64,000 bases of DNA, taken from the NCBI GenBank assembly GCA_964423865.1, contig CAYRGN010000011.1, positions 24,235 through 88,234 of the forward strand, written 5' to 3'. The DNA is from Leadbetterella sp964423865. Its GTDB lineage: Bacteria; Bacteroidota; Bacteroidia; Cytophagales; Spirosomataceae. The notes under the pieces were generated by a model. That model saw only the letters and a program-made list of their open reading frames with translations. It was not told the DNA's origin and ran no database searches. Position numbers and translations under genes: made by a program. Positions 7,557 to 15,682 of the stretch are shown one piece after another. Every line of letters begins with the position of its first letter. The stretch's first letter is position 1.

Positions 7557-8963
7557 TTAATCCAGTTTTCCGATGGGTCTCCGGTTTTTTCCTTCCACTT
7601 TTTGAAGGTCGTCGCCCAGGTCTTCCCGTATCTGGTCGGCCTGCGCTTCCAGTTCTTTCCTGACTTCCGGATAAGCGGCCGAAACATCGGTATATTCGCC
7701 CGGATCACGTCTGAGGTCGTACAGTCCGCCCGTAAAAAGGAAGTTTTCCTCCACTTTACCCGGGCGGCCGTCGTCGCCCGGAGCGAAACCTTCGTACTGC
7801 CGGCCTTTGTGTTCAAAAACCAGCTTCCACCGGTCGTTCCGGATGGCTTCCAGGTTATTCCTGCGGTAGTAATAAACAAAGTTTTTGCGGGGTTCCTGGG
7901 TGAAGTCGCCTTGGAGCAGGGGCATGAGGCTGACACCGTCAATTTTGCTTTTGGGGTATTTTGCGCCCGTAACTTCCACAATGGTGGGTAGGATGTCAAT
8001 GGCCGAACTCAGGTTGGGGCTGACGCGGCCCGCAGGTATCCGATTTTTCCACACCATGAAACAGGGTACGCGCTGCCCGCCTTCCCAGGTATTCCCTTTT
8101 CCGCCTTTCAGTCCGCCCGTACTTCCTGCATGGTTTCCGTAATTCAGCCAGGGCCCGTTATCGGAGGCCACTACCAGAAGGGTGTTGCCTTCCAGGCCGT
8201 TTTCTTTTAGTGCGCGGCGTATTTCCCCTACCGACCAGTCGAGCTCCATAATCACGTCGCCGTATAACCCCTGTTTCGATTTCCCTTTAAATTTATCAGA
8301 AACCGCCAGGGGTACATGCGGCATGGGGTGGGCCAGGTAAATGAAAAAAGGTTTGTTTTTGTTTTTCCGGATAAAGCCCACAGCCCGTTCGGTGAACTCG
8401 GTGGTGAAGCGACTTTGGTCGGGGTTTAGCTCTACCACTTTTTCGTTTTCAATGAGGGGAAGGTCGGGGTAATAATTCTTGGTAATGGGGTGGTTAGGCC
8501 ACATGTCGTTGGAGTACGGAATGCCGAAAAACTCGTCAAAGCCGTGCCGGGTGGGCAAGAACTCGGTATGATGGCCCAGGTGCCATTTTCCGTAGGCTGC
8601 GGTAGCGTAGTTTTCCTGTTTCAGGAGTTCGGCAATGGTCTCTTCTGCGGGGTTGAGGCCGATGCGCGCGCTGTGGTCAATGGCCCCGCTGAAGCCGATA
8701 CGGTTCGGGTAGCAACCCGTGAGCAGTCCGGCACGTGAGGCGGTACATACCGCCTGGGGCGAGTAAAATTGGGTGAAATACATGCCCTCGCGGGCCATTT
8801 CGTCAAAATGAGGAGTGTCATAACCAATGGCCCCGTTGCGGGCGATATCGCCGTTACCCATGTCGTCGAAATAAATTACGATCACATTGGTACGGGGTTC
8901 TTTTTTCGCCGAAATCAACAATAAGCTACAAAAAACGAGTAAAGTCCGGGTGAGATAAAACAT
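7557..8963 (-). CDS. Exported sulfatase (arylsulfatase family)
   Basis: 468 residues from the ATG at 8963. This start gives a Sec signal peptide (MFYLTRTLLVFCSLLL...) and lies downstream of a good promoter; the open frame upstream begins only at a TTG inside the -33 box. The alkaline-phosphatase/sulfatase fold shows the metal Asp pair in YFDDMG (Asp33-34) and the maturation motif CTASR at 73-77. In this motif Cys73 becomes formylglycine, the nucleophile on sulfate esters. Later metal and substrate residues are visible in GKWHLGHH and VASDNGPW. It hydrolyses sulfate esters, probably on polysaccharides in the periplasm. A formylglycine-generating enzyme is required and is not in this window. 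Confidence 0.9.
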   Translation of the reverse strand: MFYLTRTLLVFCSLLLISAKKEPRTNVIVIYFDDMGNGDIARNGAIGYDTPHFDEMAREGMYFTQFYSPQAVCTASRAGLLTGCYPNRIGFSGAIDHSARIGLNPAEETIAELLKQENYATAAYGKWHLGHHTEFLPTRHGFDEFFGIPYSNDMWPNHPITKNYYPDLPLIENEKVVELNPDQSRFTTEFTERAVGFIRKNKNKPFFIYLAHPMPHVPLAVSDKFKGKSKQGLYGDVIMELDWSVGEIRRALKENGLEGNTLLVVASDNGPWLNYGNHAGSTGGLKGGKGNTWEGGQRVPCFMVWKNRIPAGRVSPNLSSAIDILPTIVEVTGAKYPKSKIDGVSLMPLLQGDFTQEPRKNFVYYYRRNNLEAIRNDRWKLVFEHKGRQYEGFAPGDDGRPGKVEENFLFTGGLYDLRRDPGEYTDVSAAYPEVRKELEAQADQIREDLGDDLQKVEGKNRRPIGKLD

Positions 8964-8983
8964 AGTTGAAGCAATATTTGGGT

Positions 8984-9014
8984 TAAAGGTAAACGGCCTT
9001 TTTTCGAATTCCAA
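8984..9014 (-). promoter_or_regulatory. Promoter of the sulfatase gene
   Basis: On minus, TTG (9014-9012) and TACCTTTA (8991-8984) are 20 bases apart, close to the Bacteroidota TTG/TAnnTTTG arrangement. It lies 20 bases before the ATG at 8963 and so decides that start. Confidence 0.6.
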
Positions 9015-9084
9015 GGAGATTTTTCCCGAATTTTAATTTTTCTGTGTACTTTTATTGACCCATCGCTGTGAACAGATTATCTCT

Positions 9085-10572
9085 ATGAAATATTTAAACC
9101 TCATTTTTTGTCTCCTTATTGGTATTCCTTCGCTTTTCGGACAGAGTGCGGAAGAAAGAATCCGGAAGATCGCGCCAGAAGTAGACGCGCGCTTTCGTTC
9201 GTTTAAAGAGAAAAATCATTTGTCCAGCGTTTCGTATGCCCTCGTACTGAACGGTAAGGTGGTGCATACCCATTATGAGGGCGTCATTAACCACGATACC
9301 CGGCAGCAGCCAGACGGCCGTTCGGTGTACCGCATAGCCTCCATGTCCAAGAGTTTTGCCGGTGTGGCCATTCTCCAGTTGAGAGATGCCGGAAAACTGA
9401 AGCTGGAAGACCCCGTAACCCGGTATATCCCGGAGCTGAAAGGACAAAAATATGCGGCAGACTCACCCGAAATCACCATACGGCATCTGTTGACCCATTC
9501 GGCAGGCTTCCCGGAAGATAATCCCTGGGGCGACCGCCAACTGGGCATTTCTACCGAAGAGATGCTGGCCATGTTCCGGAAAGGCATTGCCTTCTCCAAT
9601 GAACCCGGCGTACAGTATGAATACAGCAACATGGCTTTTGCCATGCTGGGGTACATCATCTCGCAGGTAAGCGGACAACCGTATCAGGACTATATCGCCG
9701 GCCATATCTGGGCGCCGCTAGGCATGAAAGATACCTATTGGGATTACACCAAAGTACCCGGAAACCAGTTTGTAAAAGGGTATCGCTGGATCCGGGAGAA
9801 GTTTATAGAGCAGCCTGTGGAGGGAGACGGCGCTTACGGCATCATGGGCGGTATACTGACCTCTACCGAAGACTTCTCCCGCTATATGGCATTTCACCAG
9901 TCCGCTTATGAAAACAATACCCCCGCTTCGCCCGTTCTGAAAAAAAGCTCGGTAAAAGAAATGCATTATCCCTGGAATTTTAACAGCCTGAACCGTCGCG
10001 GATTTACCGGGAAAGGGGAAACCTGCGTGAATGTGTCGCATTACGGTTACGGGCTGCGTCTCGACAGGAACTGCGACAATATACTGATGGTAGGGCATTC
10101 CGGTGGACTGCCCGGGTACGGTTCCGACTGGAAAATTCTGCCCCAATACGGTTTGGGCATAGTCACCCTTACCAACGGTACGTATGGCAGTGCCGCCTTG
10201 CTGAACAATGAAATTCTGCCTTATGTGGTGGCTGCCGCTCAGTTAGAATCCGTGGCGTTTCCGGTATTCCCCATTTTAAAACAGCGTCAAAAAGAGCTTA
10301 CCGCGCTTTTGCCCTCCTGGGAGAAAGCGGAGCAATCCGGTATTTTTGCAGAGAACTTTTTCAGCGATTATTTTACTGATCTGCTCAGGGAAGAAACGGA
10401 AGCCGCCTTTGCCAAAGCCGGCCCGATCCGGAAAGTTCATGAGATAGTGGCCGAAAACGCTCTGCGCGGCTCTTTTATCATGGAAGGCGAAAAAGCCAAC
10501 CTGAGGGTATATTTTACCTTATCGCCCGAAAACCCGCCCCTCATTCAGGCCTACAGTATCCGGGTGGAGTGA
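9085..10572 (+). CDS. Exported serine hydrolase of the beta-lactamase (class C / AmpH-like) fold
   Basis: 495 residues. The ATG at 9085 is chosen because it opens a clean Sec signal (MKYLNLIFCLLIGIPSLFGQ); an earlier in-frame ATG at 9055 would precede the signal with polar residues. The catalytic motifs of penicillin-recognising enzymes are present: SMSK (Ser86, Lys89), YSN (180-182) and a late HSGG in place of KTG. An added C-terminal region of about 110 residues is typical of Bacteroidota members. Substrates of such proteins include D-Ala peptides, esters and beta-lactams; the actual one is unknown. Its stop overlaps the start of the small zinc-ribbon gene, indicating an operon with it and the YciI gene. 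Confidence 0.85.
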   Translation: MKYLNLIFCLLIGIPSLFGQSAEERIRKIAPEVDARFRSFKEKNHLSSVSYALVLNGKVVHTHYEGVINHDTRQQPDGRSVYRIASMSKSFAGVAILQLRDAGKLKLEDPVTRYIPELKGQKYAADSPEITIRHLLTHSAGFPEDNPWGDRQLGISTEEMLAMFRKGIAFSNEPGVQYEYSNMAFAMLGYIISQVSGQPYQDYIAGHIWAPLGMKDTYWDYTKVPGNQFVKGYRWIREKFIEQPVEGDGAYGIMGGILTSTEDFSRYMAFHQSAYENNTPASPVLKKSSVKEMHYPWNFNSLNRRGFTGKGETCVNVSHYGYGLRLDRNCDNILMVGHSGGLPGYGSDWKILPQYGLGIVTLTNGTYGSAALLNNEILPYVVAAAQLESVAFPVFPILKQRQKELTALLPSWEKAEQSGIFAENFFSDYFTDLLREETEAAFAKAGPIRKVHEIVAENALRGSFIMEGEKANLRVYFTLSPENPPLIQAYSIRVE

Positions 10573-10871
10573 TGAAGACATTAAGAATCTGTGAAAACGG
10601 GCATCAGTTTTTTAAAAGCAGCGATTGTCCTACCTGCCCGGTCTGCGAAAGGGCGAAGGATCAGGGCAGCGGATTCCTGAGCCTGCTCAGTAACCCCGCC
10701 CGGAGTGCCTTGCTGCATGAGGGTATAGATACCCTTGAGAAACTTTCAGCGTATACGGAAAAAGAGATCCTGAAACTCCATGGTATAGGCAAAGCTTCGC
10801 TTCCGGTATTCAGAAAGTCGCTGCAGGAACAGGGGCTGGGCTTTAAGCGCAATGTAAAAAAGAATCGTTGA
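10572..10871 (+). CDS. Small zinc-ribbon plus helix-hairpin-helix protein (RNA polymerase alpha-CTD-like)
   Basis: 99 residues. The N-terminus has a compact Cys/His cluster (CENGHQF...CPTCPVC) that looks like a zinc knuckle. Residues about 38-95 match the helix-hairpin-helix fold of the RNA polymerase alpha C-terminal domain: PARSALLHEGIDTLEKLSAY and LKLHGIGKASLPVFRKSL. Such stand-alone domains bind DNA or protein, but no function is established from sequence. The ATG at 10572 shares one base with the upstream TGA; a GTG at 10569 is an alternative. Position between a beta-lactamase-fold hydrolase and a YciI protein suggests co-expression only. Confidence 0.75.
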   Translation: MKTLRICENGHQFFKSSDCPTCPVCERAKDQGSGFLSLLSNPARSALLHEGIDTLEKLSAYTEKEILKLHGIGKASLPVFRKSLQEQGLGFKRNVKKNR

Positions 10872-10886
10872 TAAATGTTTTAAGAA

Positions 10887-11165
10887 ATGTACTACATCCT
10901 GTTTTATAAAACGGTGGAGAATTATACGGAGAAACGGACCTCCTACCGGGCAGAGCACCTGAAATATGCGGAGGCTTTTCAAAACGACGGCCGTTTGATA
11001 CTGGCCGGAGCCCTGGCAGATCCGGCTGACGGGGCCGTATTAATATTTAAAGGGGACAGCCCCGAAGCGGCCCGGCAATTTGCCCTGAATGACCCCTATG
11101 TGAAAAACGGGCTGATCACCGAATGGGGAGTTCGGGAATGGACCGTGGTTATCGGAGATCTCTAG
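10887..11165 (+). CDS. YciI-like (YCII domain) protein
   Basis: 92 residues, the length and ferredoxin-like pattern of the YCII family. The fold begins MYYILFYKTVENY, then has the conserved RAEHLKYAEAF helix with the family His, a GALADPADGAVLIF hairpin, and the DPYVKNGLITEWGVREW C-terminus. YciI-type proteins have a His/Asp pocket and some act as small hydrolases or dehydrochlorinases; most are uncharacterised. It starts 16 bases after the small zinc-ribbon gene and closes the three-gene operon. It is convergent with the esterase gene, with nine bases between the stops. Confidence 0.85.
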   Translation: MYYILFYKTVENYTEKRTSYRAEHLKYAEAFQNDGRLILAGALADPADGAVLIFKGDSPEAARQFALNDPYVKNGLITEWGVREWTVVIGDL

Positions 11166-11174
11166 CTGGGTTCC

Positions 11175-11993
11175 CTAGCGGGATTTCCCTGCTCTGAAGA
11201 ATTTTGCAAAATACAGGATCTGGTAATCCACTGCACTTTCCCAGTAAGCGCCGTTATGAGCTCCGGGCCGCTCGATGTAGTCGTGCGGAATATTCAGGTA
11301 TAACAGCTTCTCATGGAGGGCTTTGTTAACGCGGTAGAAGAAGTCACCGGTACCGCAGTCGATCATGATCTGCAGCTTTCCGGCGTGTATTTTATGTAGC
11401 TCGTTAATTACGGTGTGCTTTTCCCAAAGCGATTCATTTTCTGCATACTCACCCAGCTGCTTTTTCATCTCCCAGTTTTCAGGAAACGGCCGGATATCTA
11501 CCCCGCCGCTCATAGACCCGCAGGCACCGAAGATGTCCTGGTGGCGGATACCCAGCCATAGGCCTCCGTGCCCGCCCATGCTTAAGCCGGTTATGGCGCG
11601 TCCTGCCGGTTCGGGGCGGGTGCTGTAATTTTTGTCGATATAGTTGACCAGCTCAGAGCTTACATACGTCTCAAAACGTACGGAAGGCTCCTTGGGGCTG
11701 TCCCAGTACCAGCTGTTTTGTCCGTCGGGGCATACGATGATCATACCGGAAAGGGAGGCAATTTCCGGCAGGTCGGGTTTAATTTTGATCCAGCTGGAGT
11801 AATTCCCGCTATAGCCGTGAAGAAGATAGAGCACGGGGTAGGTTTTGCCCGCCACCGTGCCGTAGCCCTCGGGAAGTATTACCACATTCTTAATGTCTTT
11901 TTTCATGGAAGAGCTGTAGACAGCCACGGTGTCTGTCTTTTGTGCCAGCAGAACCGGGGCAGTAAAGAGGAGGAGGAAGAGGATTTTTTTCAT
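11175..11993 (-). CDS. Exported esterase of the EstA / S-formylglutathione hydrolase-like alpha/beta-hydrolase family
   Basis: 272 residues with a Sec signal (about 1-18). The fold is an esterase-D-type alpha/beta hydrolase. It has LLHGYSGNYSSW near residue 60, nucleophile Ser138 in GLSMGG, the acid Asp217 in GTGDFF, and His246 in PGAHNGAYW. This family includes feruloyl, acetylxylan and formylglutathione esterases. Export plus the GH5 glycosidase gene 110 bases upstream on the same strand point to deacylation of plant or algal polysaccharide; that substrate is inferred. The spacer to GH5 holds the composite heptad/core repeat, and its last heptad word sits 12 bases before this ATG. Confidence 0.88.
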   Translation of the reverse strand: MKKILFLLLFTAPVLLAQKTDTVAVYSSSMKKDIKNVVILPEGYGTVAGKTYPVLYLLHGYSGNYSSWIKIKPDLPEIASLSGMIIVCPDGQNSWYWDSPKEPSVRFETYVSSELVNYIDKNYSTRPEPAGRAITGLSMGGHGGLWLGIRHQDIFGACGSMSGGVDIRPFPENWEMKKQLGEYAENESLWEKHTVINELHKIHAGKLQIMIDCGTGDFFYRVNKALHEKLLYLNIPHDYIERPGAHNGAYWESAVDYQILYFAKFFRAGKSR

Positions 11994-12005
11994 GTGTATA
12001 AAATT

Positions 12006-12033
12006 TTTGCTTTCAGTCTTCAGCTATCAGCTT
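12006..12033 (-). repeat. Left arm of composite repeat A: heptad words on minus
   Basis: On minus the words AAGCTGA, TAGCTGA, AGACTGA and AAGCAAA run in register toward the esterase start, ending in the same TTTATACACATG leader that precedes the tail-specific protease. On plus they appear as TCAGCTT and relatives. Confidence 0.8.
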
Positions 12034-12070
12034 ATACATTGGCCGGTTGGTGTGCCGGTTTTCTGATAGT
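12031..12070. repeat. 40-base core of composite repeat A
   Basis: This 40-base segment (containing GGTTGGTGTGCCGGTTTTC) recurs at 25711-25750 with three differences. In both places it sits between minus-reading heptads on the left and plus-reading heptads on the right. Confidence 0.85.
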
Positions 12071-12081
12071 GGTGCGCCACC

Positions 12082-12102
12082 CGGCTGACAGCTCATGGCT
12101 AT
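12082..12102 (+). repeat. Right arm of composite repeat A: heptad words on plus
   Basis: CGGCTGA, CAGCTCA, TGGCTAT in register, then TTCAT. Nearly the same arm follows the core at 25751-25771. A small hairpin GGTG-CGC-CACC at 12071-12081 lies between core and arm only in this copy. The arm abuts the GH5 stop codon. Confidence 0.8.
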
Positions 12103-12103
12103 T

Positions 12104-13807
12104 TCATGGGATGACTAAACGGGCGGTTTTTTGGTTAAATCGTAAAAAATAATGTCCTGGGGGCAGCCCTTTGGTAGTGAAGCGGCCGCCACGTACTTCT
12201 TCGTCAGTGAGTGCGCGGAGAACTTCTCCTTTGGCGTTAATCAGCTCTACCCATGCGTTTTCGGGGATACCGCTGAAACGTACCTGATCGCGGGCGGGGT
12301 TGGGGTAAAGCACTATTTTTTCAGCAGGAGTTTGGCTTAGAATGACTTCTTTATGGGAGACGATCTCGGAAATACGAATGGAATAGACGATGAGGGTGTT
12401 GCCCAGGCCCGCGTCAAAGACCATCCGTGCCGCGGGGTCATCCTCCTCATTCATCAGAAAGAGGTATTCAAAAGACTGCTTACCCCGCTCCGGCGAAAAG
12501 GTGAAATAGCCGGAATAACTGCCCCAGGGCGCACGGGTCATGCCGGTGTAGGCCGACAGCGTCATCGGCGAAGTGGCTTCCGCCTCAAATGTAACCAGGT
12601 ACTGTTTCCCTTTTAGAAGGGTGATGCCGCCCCGGGTAAGTTGTACATGCCAGCCTTCCGGGGTGTTTTTTTCAACTACCACGTGTAAGGCACCGTCTTT
12701 TTGTTCCAGCCTGGCTTCCGCCCCTCCCGACACCTGCAGGCCCCAGCCGTGATTATCCTGCGAAAAGTTTGACTGGTAAACCGTCTCCGTTACGGTCTTC
12801 ACGGGTTCGGGCATGGGGTTATGCAGCAGCGCATTGACCAGCTCTTCGTTATACCGGTTGGTTCCGGGATCGAAAAAGCCGAAGCCCGCGCTAAACTCCC
12901 AATAGGCCCAGCTGAAGCCCTGTTGCTCAAACCATCGGGCCAGGAAGTTGGTCCACCGCAGCCGGCTCTCCGCATCGGCTTTACCGTAAGCTCCGAACTC
13001 CCCGATATGAATCGGGATATCATGTTCGCGCGCAAAGTTTTGTGCGTATTGAAACTGCTTTTTGACCTGGTCTTGCTCGCGATCGGTGTTTTCCCACAAG
13101 GTGCCCAGCCATTGGGAAGACCCCTCCGCCCATTCTGCTCCCTGGTGGGTAAAGGCGAACGGTTCGTAGTAATGAATGGAAAGGATGAGGTGATCGTCTT
13201 CCGGAATTTCCAGCTTGGGCAGCCCGCTTAGTCCCCCGTACTCCGCTACCCCGATCAGTACGGTACGCGCCGGGTTCTTGTCGCGGATAACGGTCAATGC
13301 TGCCCGAAAGAAATCGTTCCATTTCTCCGGTGTGAGATTGCCGTGAGGTTCATTCAATACCTCAAACAGGAGGTCGTGGTCGTAGTCTTGGAAATAATCG
13401 GAAATCTGCCCCCACTGGCTTAGGAACCGGACCTTTGACTCTTCCGGAGCCTCAAAAAGGCGGTCGTGATGATGCATGTTGATGATGACCATCAGGCCGG
13501 CGCTGCGGGCCTGGTCTACCACATACTTTATCCTTTGAAGAAACGCGGTCTCCAGGGTGTAGGGCGGATCCTGCATAGCGCGGCTGGGGATGTCCCAGGT
13601 GATGGGGACCCGAACGTGCTCAAAGCCCAGCGCTGCAATCCGTTGAAAATAATCGTCACGGAAAGGGTTGCCCCAGGCGTCTTCCGAGGGAGCTTCAAAC
13701 ATATTGCCCATATTCACACCCCTGCCCAGCTTTTGATTGATTTCAAAGGCCGACTGGGCAAGGACGGTATGCGTGAACAAGATAAAGAGCCAGCAAAACT
13801 TCCGCAT
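12104..13807 (-). CDS. Secreted GH5-family glycosidase (endoglucanase-like) with T9SS sorting domain
   Basis: 567 residues. A Sec signal (about 1-18) is followed by a TIM-barrel GH5 catalytic domain (about 20-330). Its landmarks are GRGVNMGNMFEAP, MHHHD, acid/base Glu153 in LNEPHG, HYY at 212-214, and nucleophile Glu270 in IGEFGAYG. A beta-sandwich region (about 340-480) looks like a carbohydrate-binding module. The last 70 residues are a type A T9SS sorting domain (LYPNPARDQVRF ... GHYFLRF), which is removed on export through the type IX system to the cell surface or medium. Likely substrate is a beta-1,4-glucan or mannan. It lies upstream of the esterase on minus. No SusCD pair is nearby. 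Confidence 0.92.
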   Translation of the reverse strand: MRKFCWLFILFTHTVLAQSAFEINQKLGRGVNMGNMFEAPSEDAWGNPFRDDYFQRIAALGFEHVRVPITWDIPSRAMQDPPYTLETAFLQRIKYVVDQARSAGLMVIINMHHHDRLFEAPEESKVRFLSQWGQISDYFQDYDHDLLFEVLNEPHGNLTPEKWNDFFRAALTVIRDKNPARTVLIGVAEYGGLSGLPKLEIPEDDHLILSIHYYEPFAFTHQGAEWAEGSSQWLGTLWENTDREQDQVKKQFQYAQNFAREHDIPIHIGEFGAYGKADAESRLRWTNFLARWFEQQGFSWAYWEFSAGFGFFDPGTNRYNEELVNALLHNPMPEPVKTVTETVYQSNFSQDNHGWGLQVSGGAEARLEQKDGALHVVVEKNTPEGWHVQLTRGGITLLKGKQYLVTFEAEATSPMTLSAYTGMTRAPWGSYSGYFTFSPERGKQSFEYLFLMNEEDDPAARMVFDAGLGNTLIVYSIRISEIVSHKEVILSQTPAEKIVLYPNPARDQVRFSGIPENAWVELINAKGEVLRALTDEEVRGGRFTTKGLPPGHYFLRFNQKTARLVIP

Positions 13808-13893
13808 GAATCGAACGTTAGATGTCCAAATTTAAGACAAATCGTTCATTTTTCTAAGCCTTCTCTGTCCCTATTGCCATGCAGGCATCCCGT

Positions 13894-15486
13894 TTATACC
13901 CCCTGCAGTTTAAATTCCGACGTGGTATGGAATTCTATCTCGGGGTTATTTTCCCTGTTCATTCTCAGTATCCAGTCGGTTTCAGCAAGGAATACCGGGT
14001 TGTCGTCTTTGTCGTACGCGATGTAATTGGACTTCAGGCGAATAAATTCAGCCAGCTTTTCGGGATCTTCCGCGGTAATCCAGCAGGCCTTGCTGTAGGG
14101 TCGGGCCTCAAAGCGGCAGGAAGCGCCGTATTCGTTCAGAAGGCGGTACTGGATGACCTCAAACTGGAGTTCTCCTACGGTTCCAATAACTTTTCGGTTA
14201 CCCGGCTGGAGCGTAAAGAGCTGGGCCACCCCTTCTTCCGCGAGCTGGGAAATGCCTTTGTCGAGCTGCTTGGTTTTCAGCGGGTCGGTATTGACCACTT
14301 CCCGGAAAAGTTCGGGTGAAAAACTGGGTATTCCGGTAAAATAGAGCTGTTCTCCTTCGGTCAGGGTATCGCCGATTTTGAAGTTTCCCGTATCGTAAAG
14401 GCCGACCACATCGCCGGGATAGCCCGTTTCCACCACTTCTTTGGCATCGGCCATGAACATATAGGGGTTGGAAAAGCGCAGGTCTTTGCCCAGGCGAACA
14501 TGTTTGTAGAATTTCCCCCGCTCAAATGTACCCGAGCAGACCCGTAAGAAAGCGATGCGGTCGCGGTGGCGGGGGTCAATATTGGCATGAATTTTAAAAA
14601 CAAAACCGGTGAATTTCTTTTCGGTAGGTTCCACCCGTCGCACATTGGTCATACGGGCGATGGGCTCCGGGCTGATTTGGCAGAAGGTATCCAGGAGTTC
14701 TTTGATCCCAAAGCTGTTCACCGCGCTTCCGAAAAATACCGGGGCCACTTTTCCGTCCAGGTAATCTGCGTTGTCAAAGGAATCGTAGATAGTTTCGATC
14801 ATTTCCACGTCTTCCCGGAGTTGGGCCGCATCTTTCTCGCCTACACTTTGGTCGAGTTCCGGCGAATCAAGGGCAATGGCCTTCACTTCGTCTTCCAACT
14901 TCGTTTTATTGGCTTTGAAATAGTTCATCTGCTGATCCAGCAGGTGGTATACTCCCTTCAGGCTGCTGCCTCCGTTTACGGGCCAGGTGATAGGCCGTAC
15001 TTTGATGTCCAGTTTTTGTTCCAGTTCATCCAGCAGGTCAAAAGGGTCTTTTCCCTCCCGGTCCATCTTGTTGACAAACACGATCACCGGGGTATCGCGC
15101 ATACGGCATACCTCCATCAGCTTTTCGGTCTGTTCTTCCACCCCTTTAACGCAGTCAATCACCAGTATTACGCTGTCTACGGCCGTTAAGGTCCGGTAGG
15201 TGTCTTCGGCGAAATCTTTGTGACCGGGGGTGTCCAGGATATTGATTTTCCGGCCTCCGTATTCAAACGTCATGACGGAGGTGGCTACGGAAATCCCCCG
15301 CTGCTTCTCGATCTCCATGAAGTCGGAAGTAGCGCTTTTTTTAATTTTATTGGATTTTACCGCTCCAGCCGACTGTATAGCTCCTCCGAAAAGCAGAAGT
15401 TTTTCGGTAAGTGTAGTTTTCCCGGCATCGGGGTGGGCGATAATCGCGAAAGTACGCCTCTGTTCAAGCTCTGAAATAAATGTCAC
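13894..15486 (-). CDS. prfC: Peptide chain release factor 3
   Basis: 530 residues, matching RF3. The GTPase domain has G1 AHPDAGKTTL (residues 17-26), the switch region KQRGISVATSV, G3 DTPGH and G4 NKMD. It is followed by the EF-Tu-like barrel domain and the RF3-specific C-terminal domain. RF3 is a ribosomal GTPase that recycles RF1 and RF2 after peptide release and is non-essential in many bacteria. The start codon is GTG at 15486, preceded by a purine-rich AGCAGG, and no upstream ATG fits. It stands alone on minus. Confidence 0.96.
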   Translation of the reverse strand: MTFISELEQRRTFAIIAHPDAGKTTLTEKLLLFGGAIQSAGAVKSNKIKKSATSDFMEIEKQRGISVATSVMTFEYGGRKINILDTPGHKDFAEDTYRTLTAVDSVILVIDCVKGVEEQTEKLMEVCRMRDTPVIVFVNKMDREGKDPFDLLDELEQKLDIKVRPITWPVNGGSSLKGVYHLLDQQMNYFKANKTKLEDEVKAIALDSPELDQSVGEKDAAQLREDVEMIETIYDSFDNADYLDGKVAPVFFGSAVNSFGIKELLDTFCQISPEPIARMTNVRRVEPTEKKFTGFVFKIHANIDPRHRDRIAFLRVCSGTFERGKFYKHVRLGKDLRFSNPYMFMADAKEVVETGYPGDVVGLYDTGNFKIGDTLTEGEQLYFTGIPSFSPELFREVVNTDPLKTKQLDKGISQLAEEGVAQLFTLQPGNRKVIGTVGELQFEVIQYRLLNEYGASCRFEARPYSKACWITAEDPEKLAEFIRLKSNYIAYDKDDNPVFLAETDWILRMNRENNPEIEFHTTSEFKLQGV

Positions 15487-15508
15487 CTGCTGATAGTTTT
15501 CGAAACCG

Positions 15509-15516
15509 CAAATTTA
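15509..15516 (-). promoter_or_regulatory. -7 element of prfC
   Basis: On minus TAAATTTG (TAnnTTTG), 22 bases before the GTG start. No clear -33 TTG. Confidence 0.5.
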
Positions 15517-15682
15517 CGAAAAACTTTGTTGGCACGGAATCTTTATATAAAATTGCCGGAATCGGGCCTTTTTTGAATTTTAAGCTGAATTTAATATAAC
15601 CTGACAATGGGGTTTTTGTTCCATTAGTTTCAGGTTTAGTTCTTACTATATCAATTGGCATGATAGCCGGAGGGTTCAGGCG

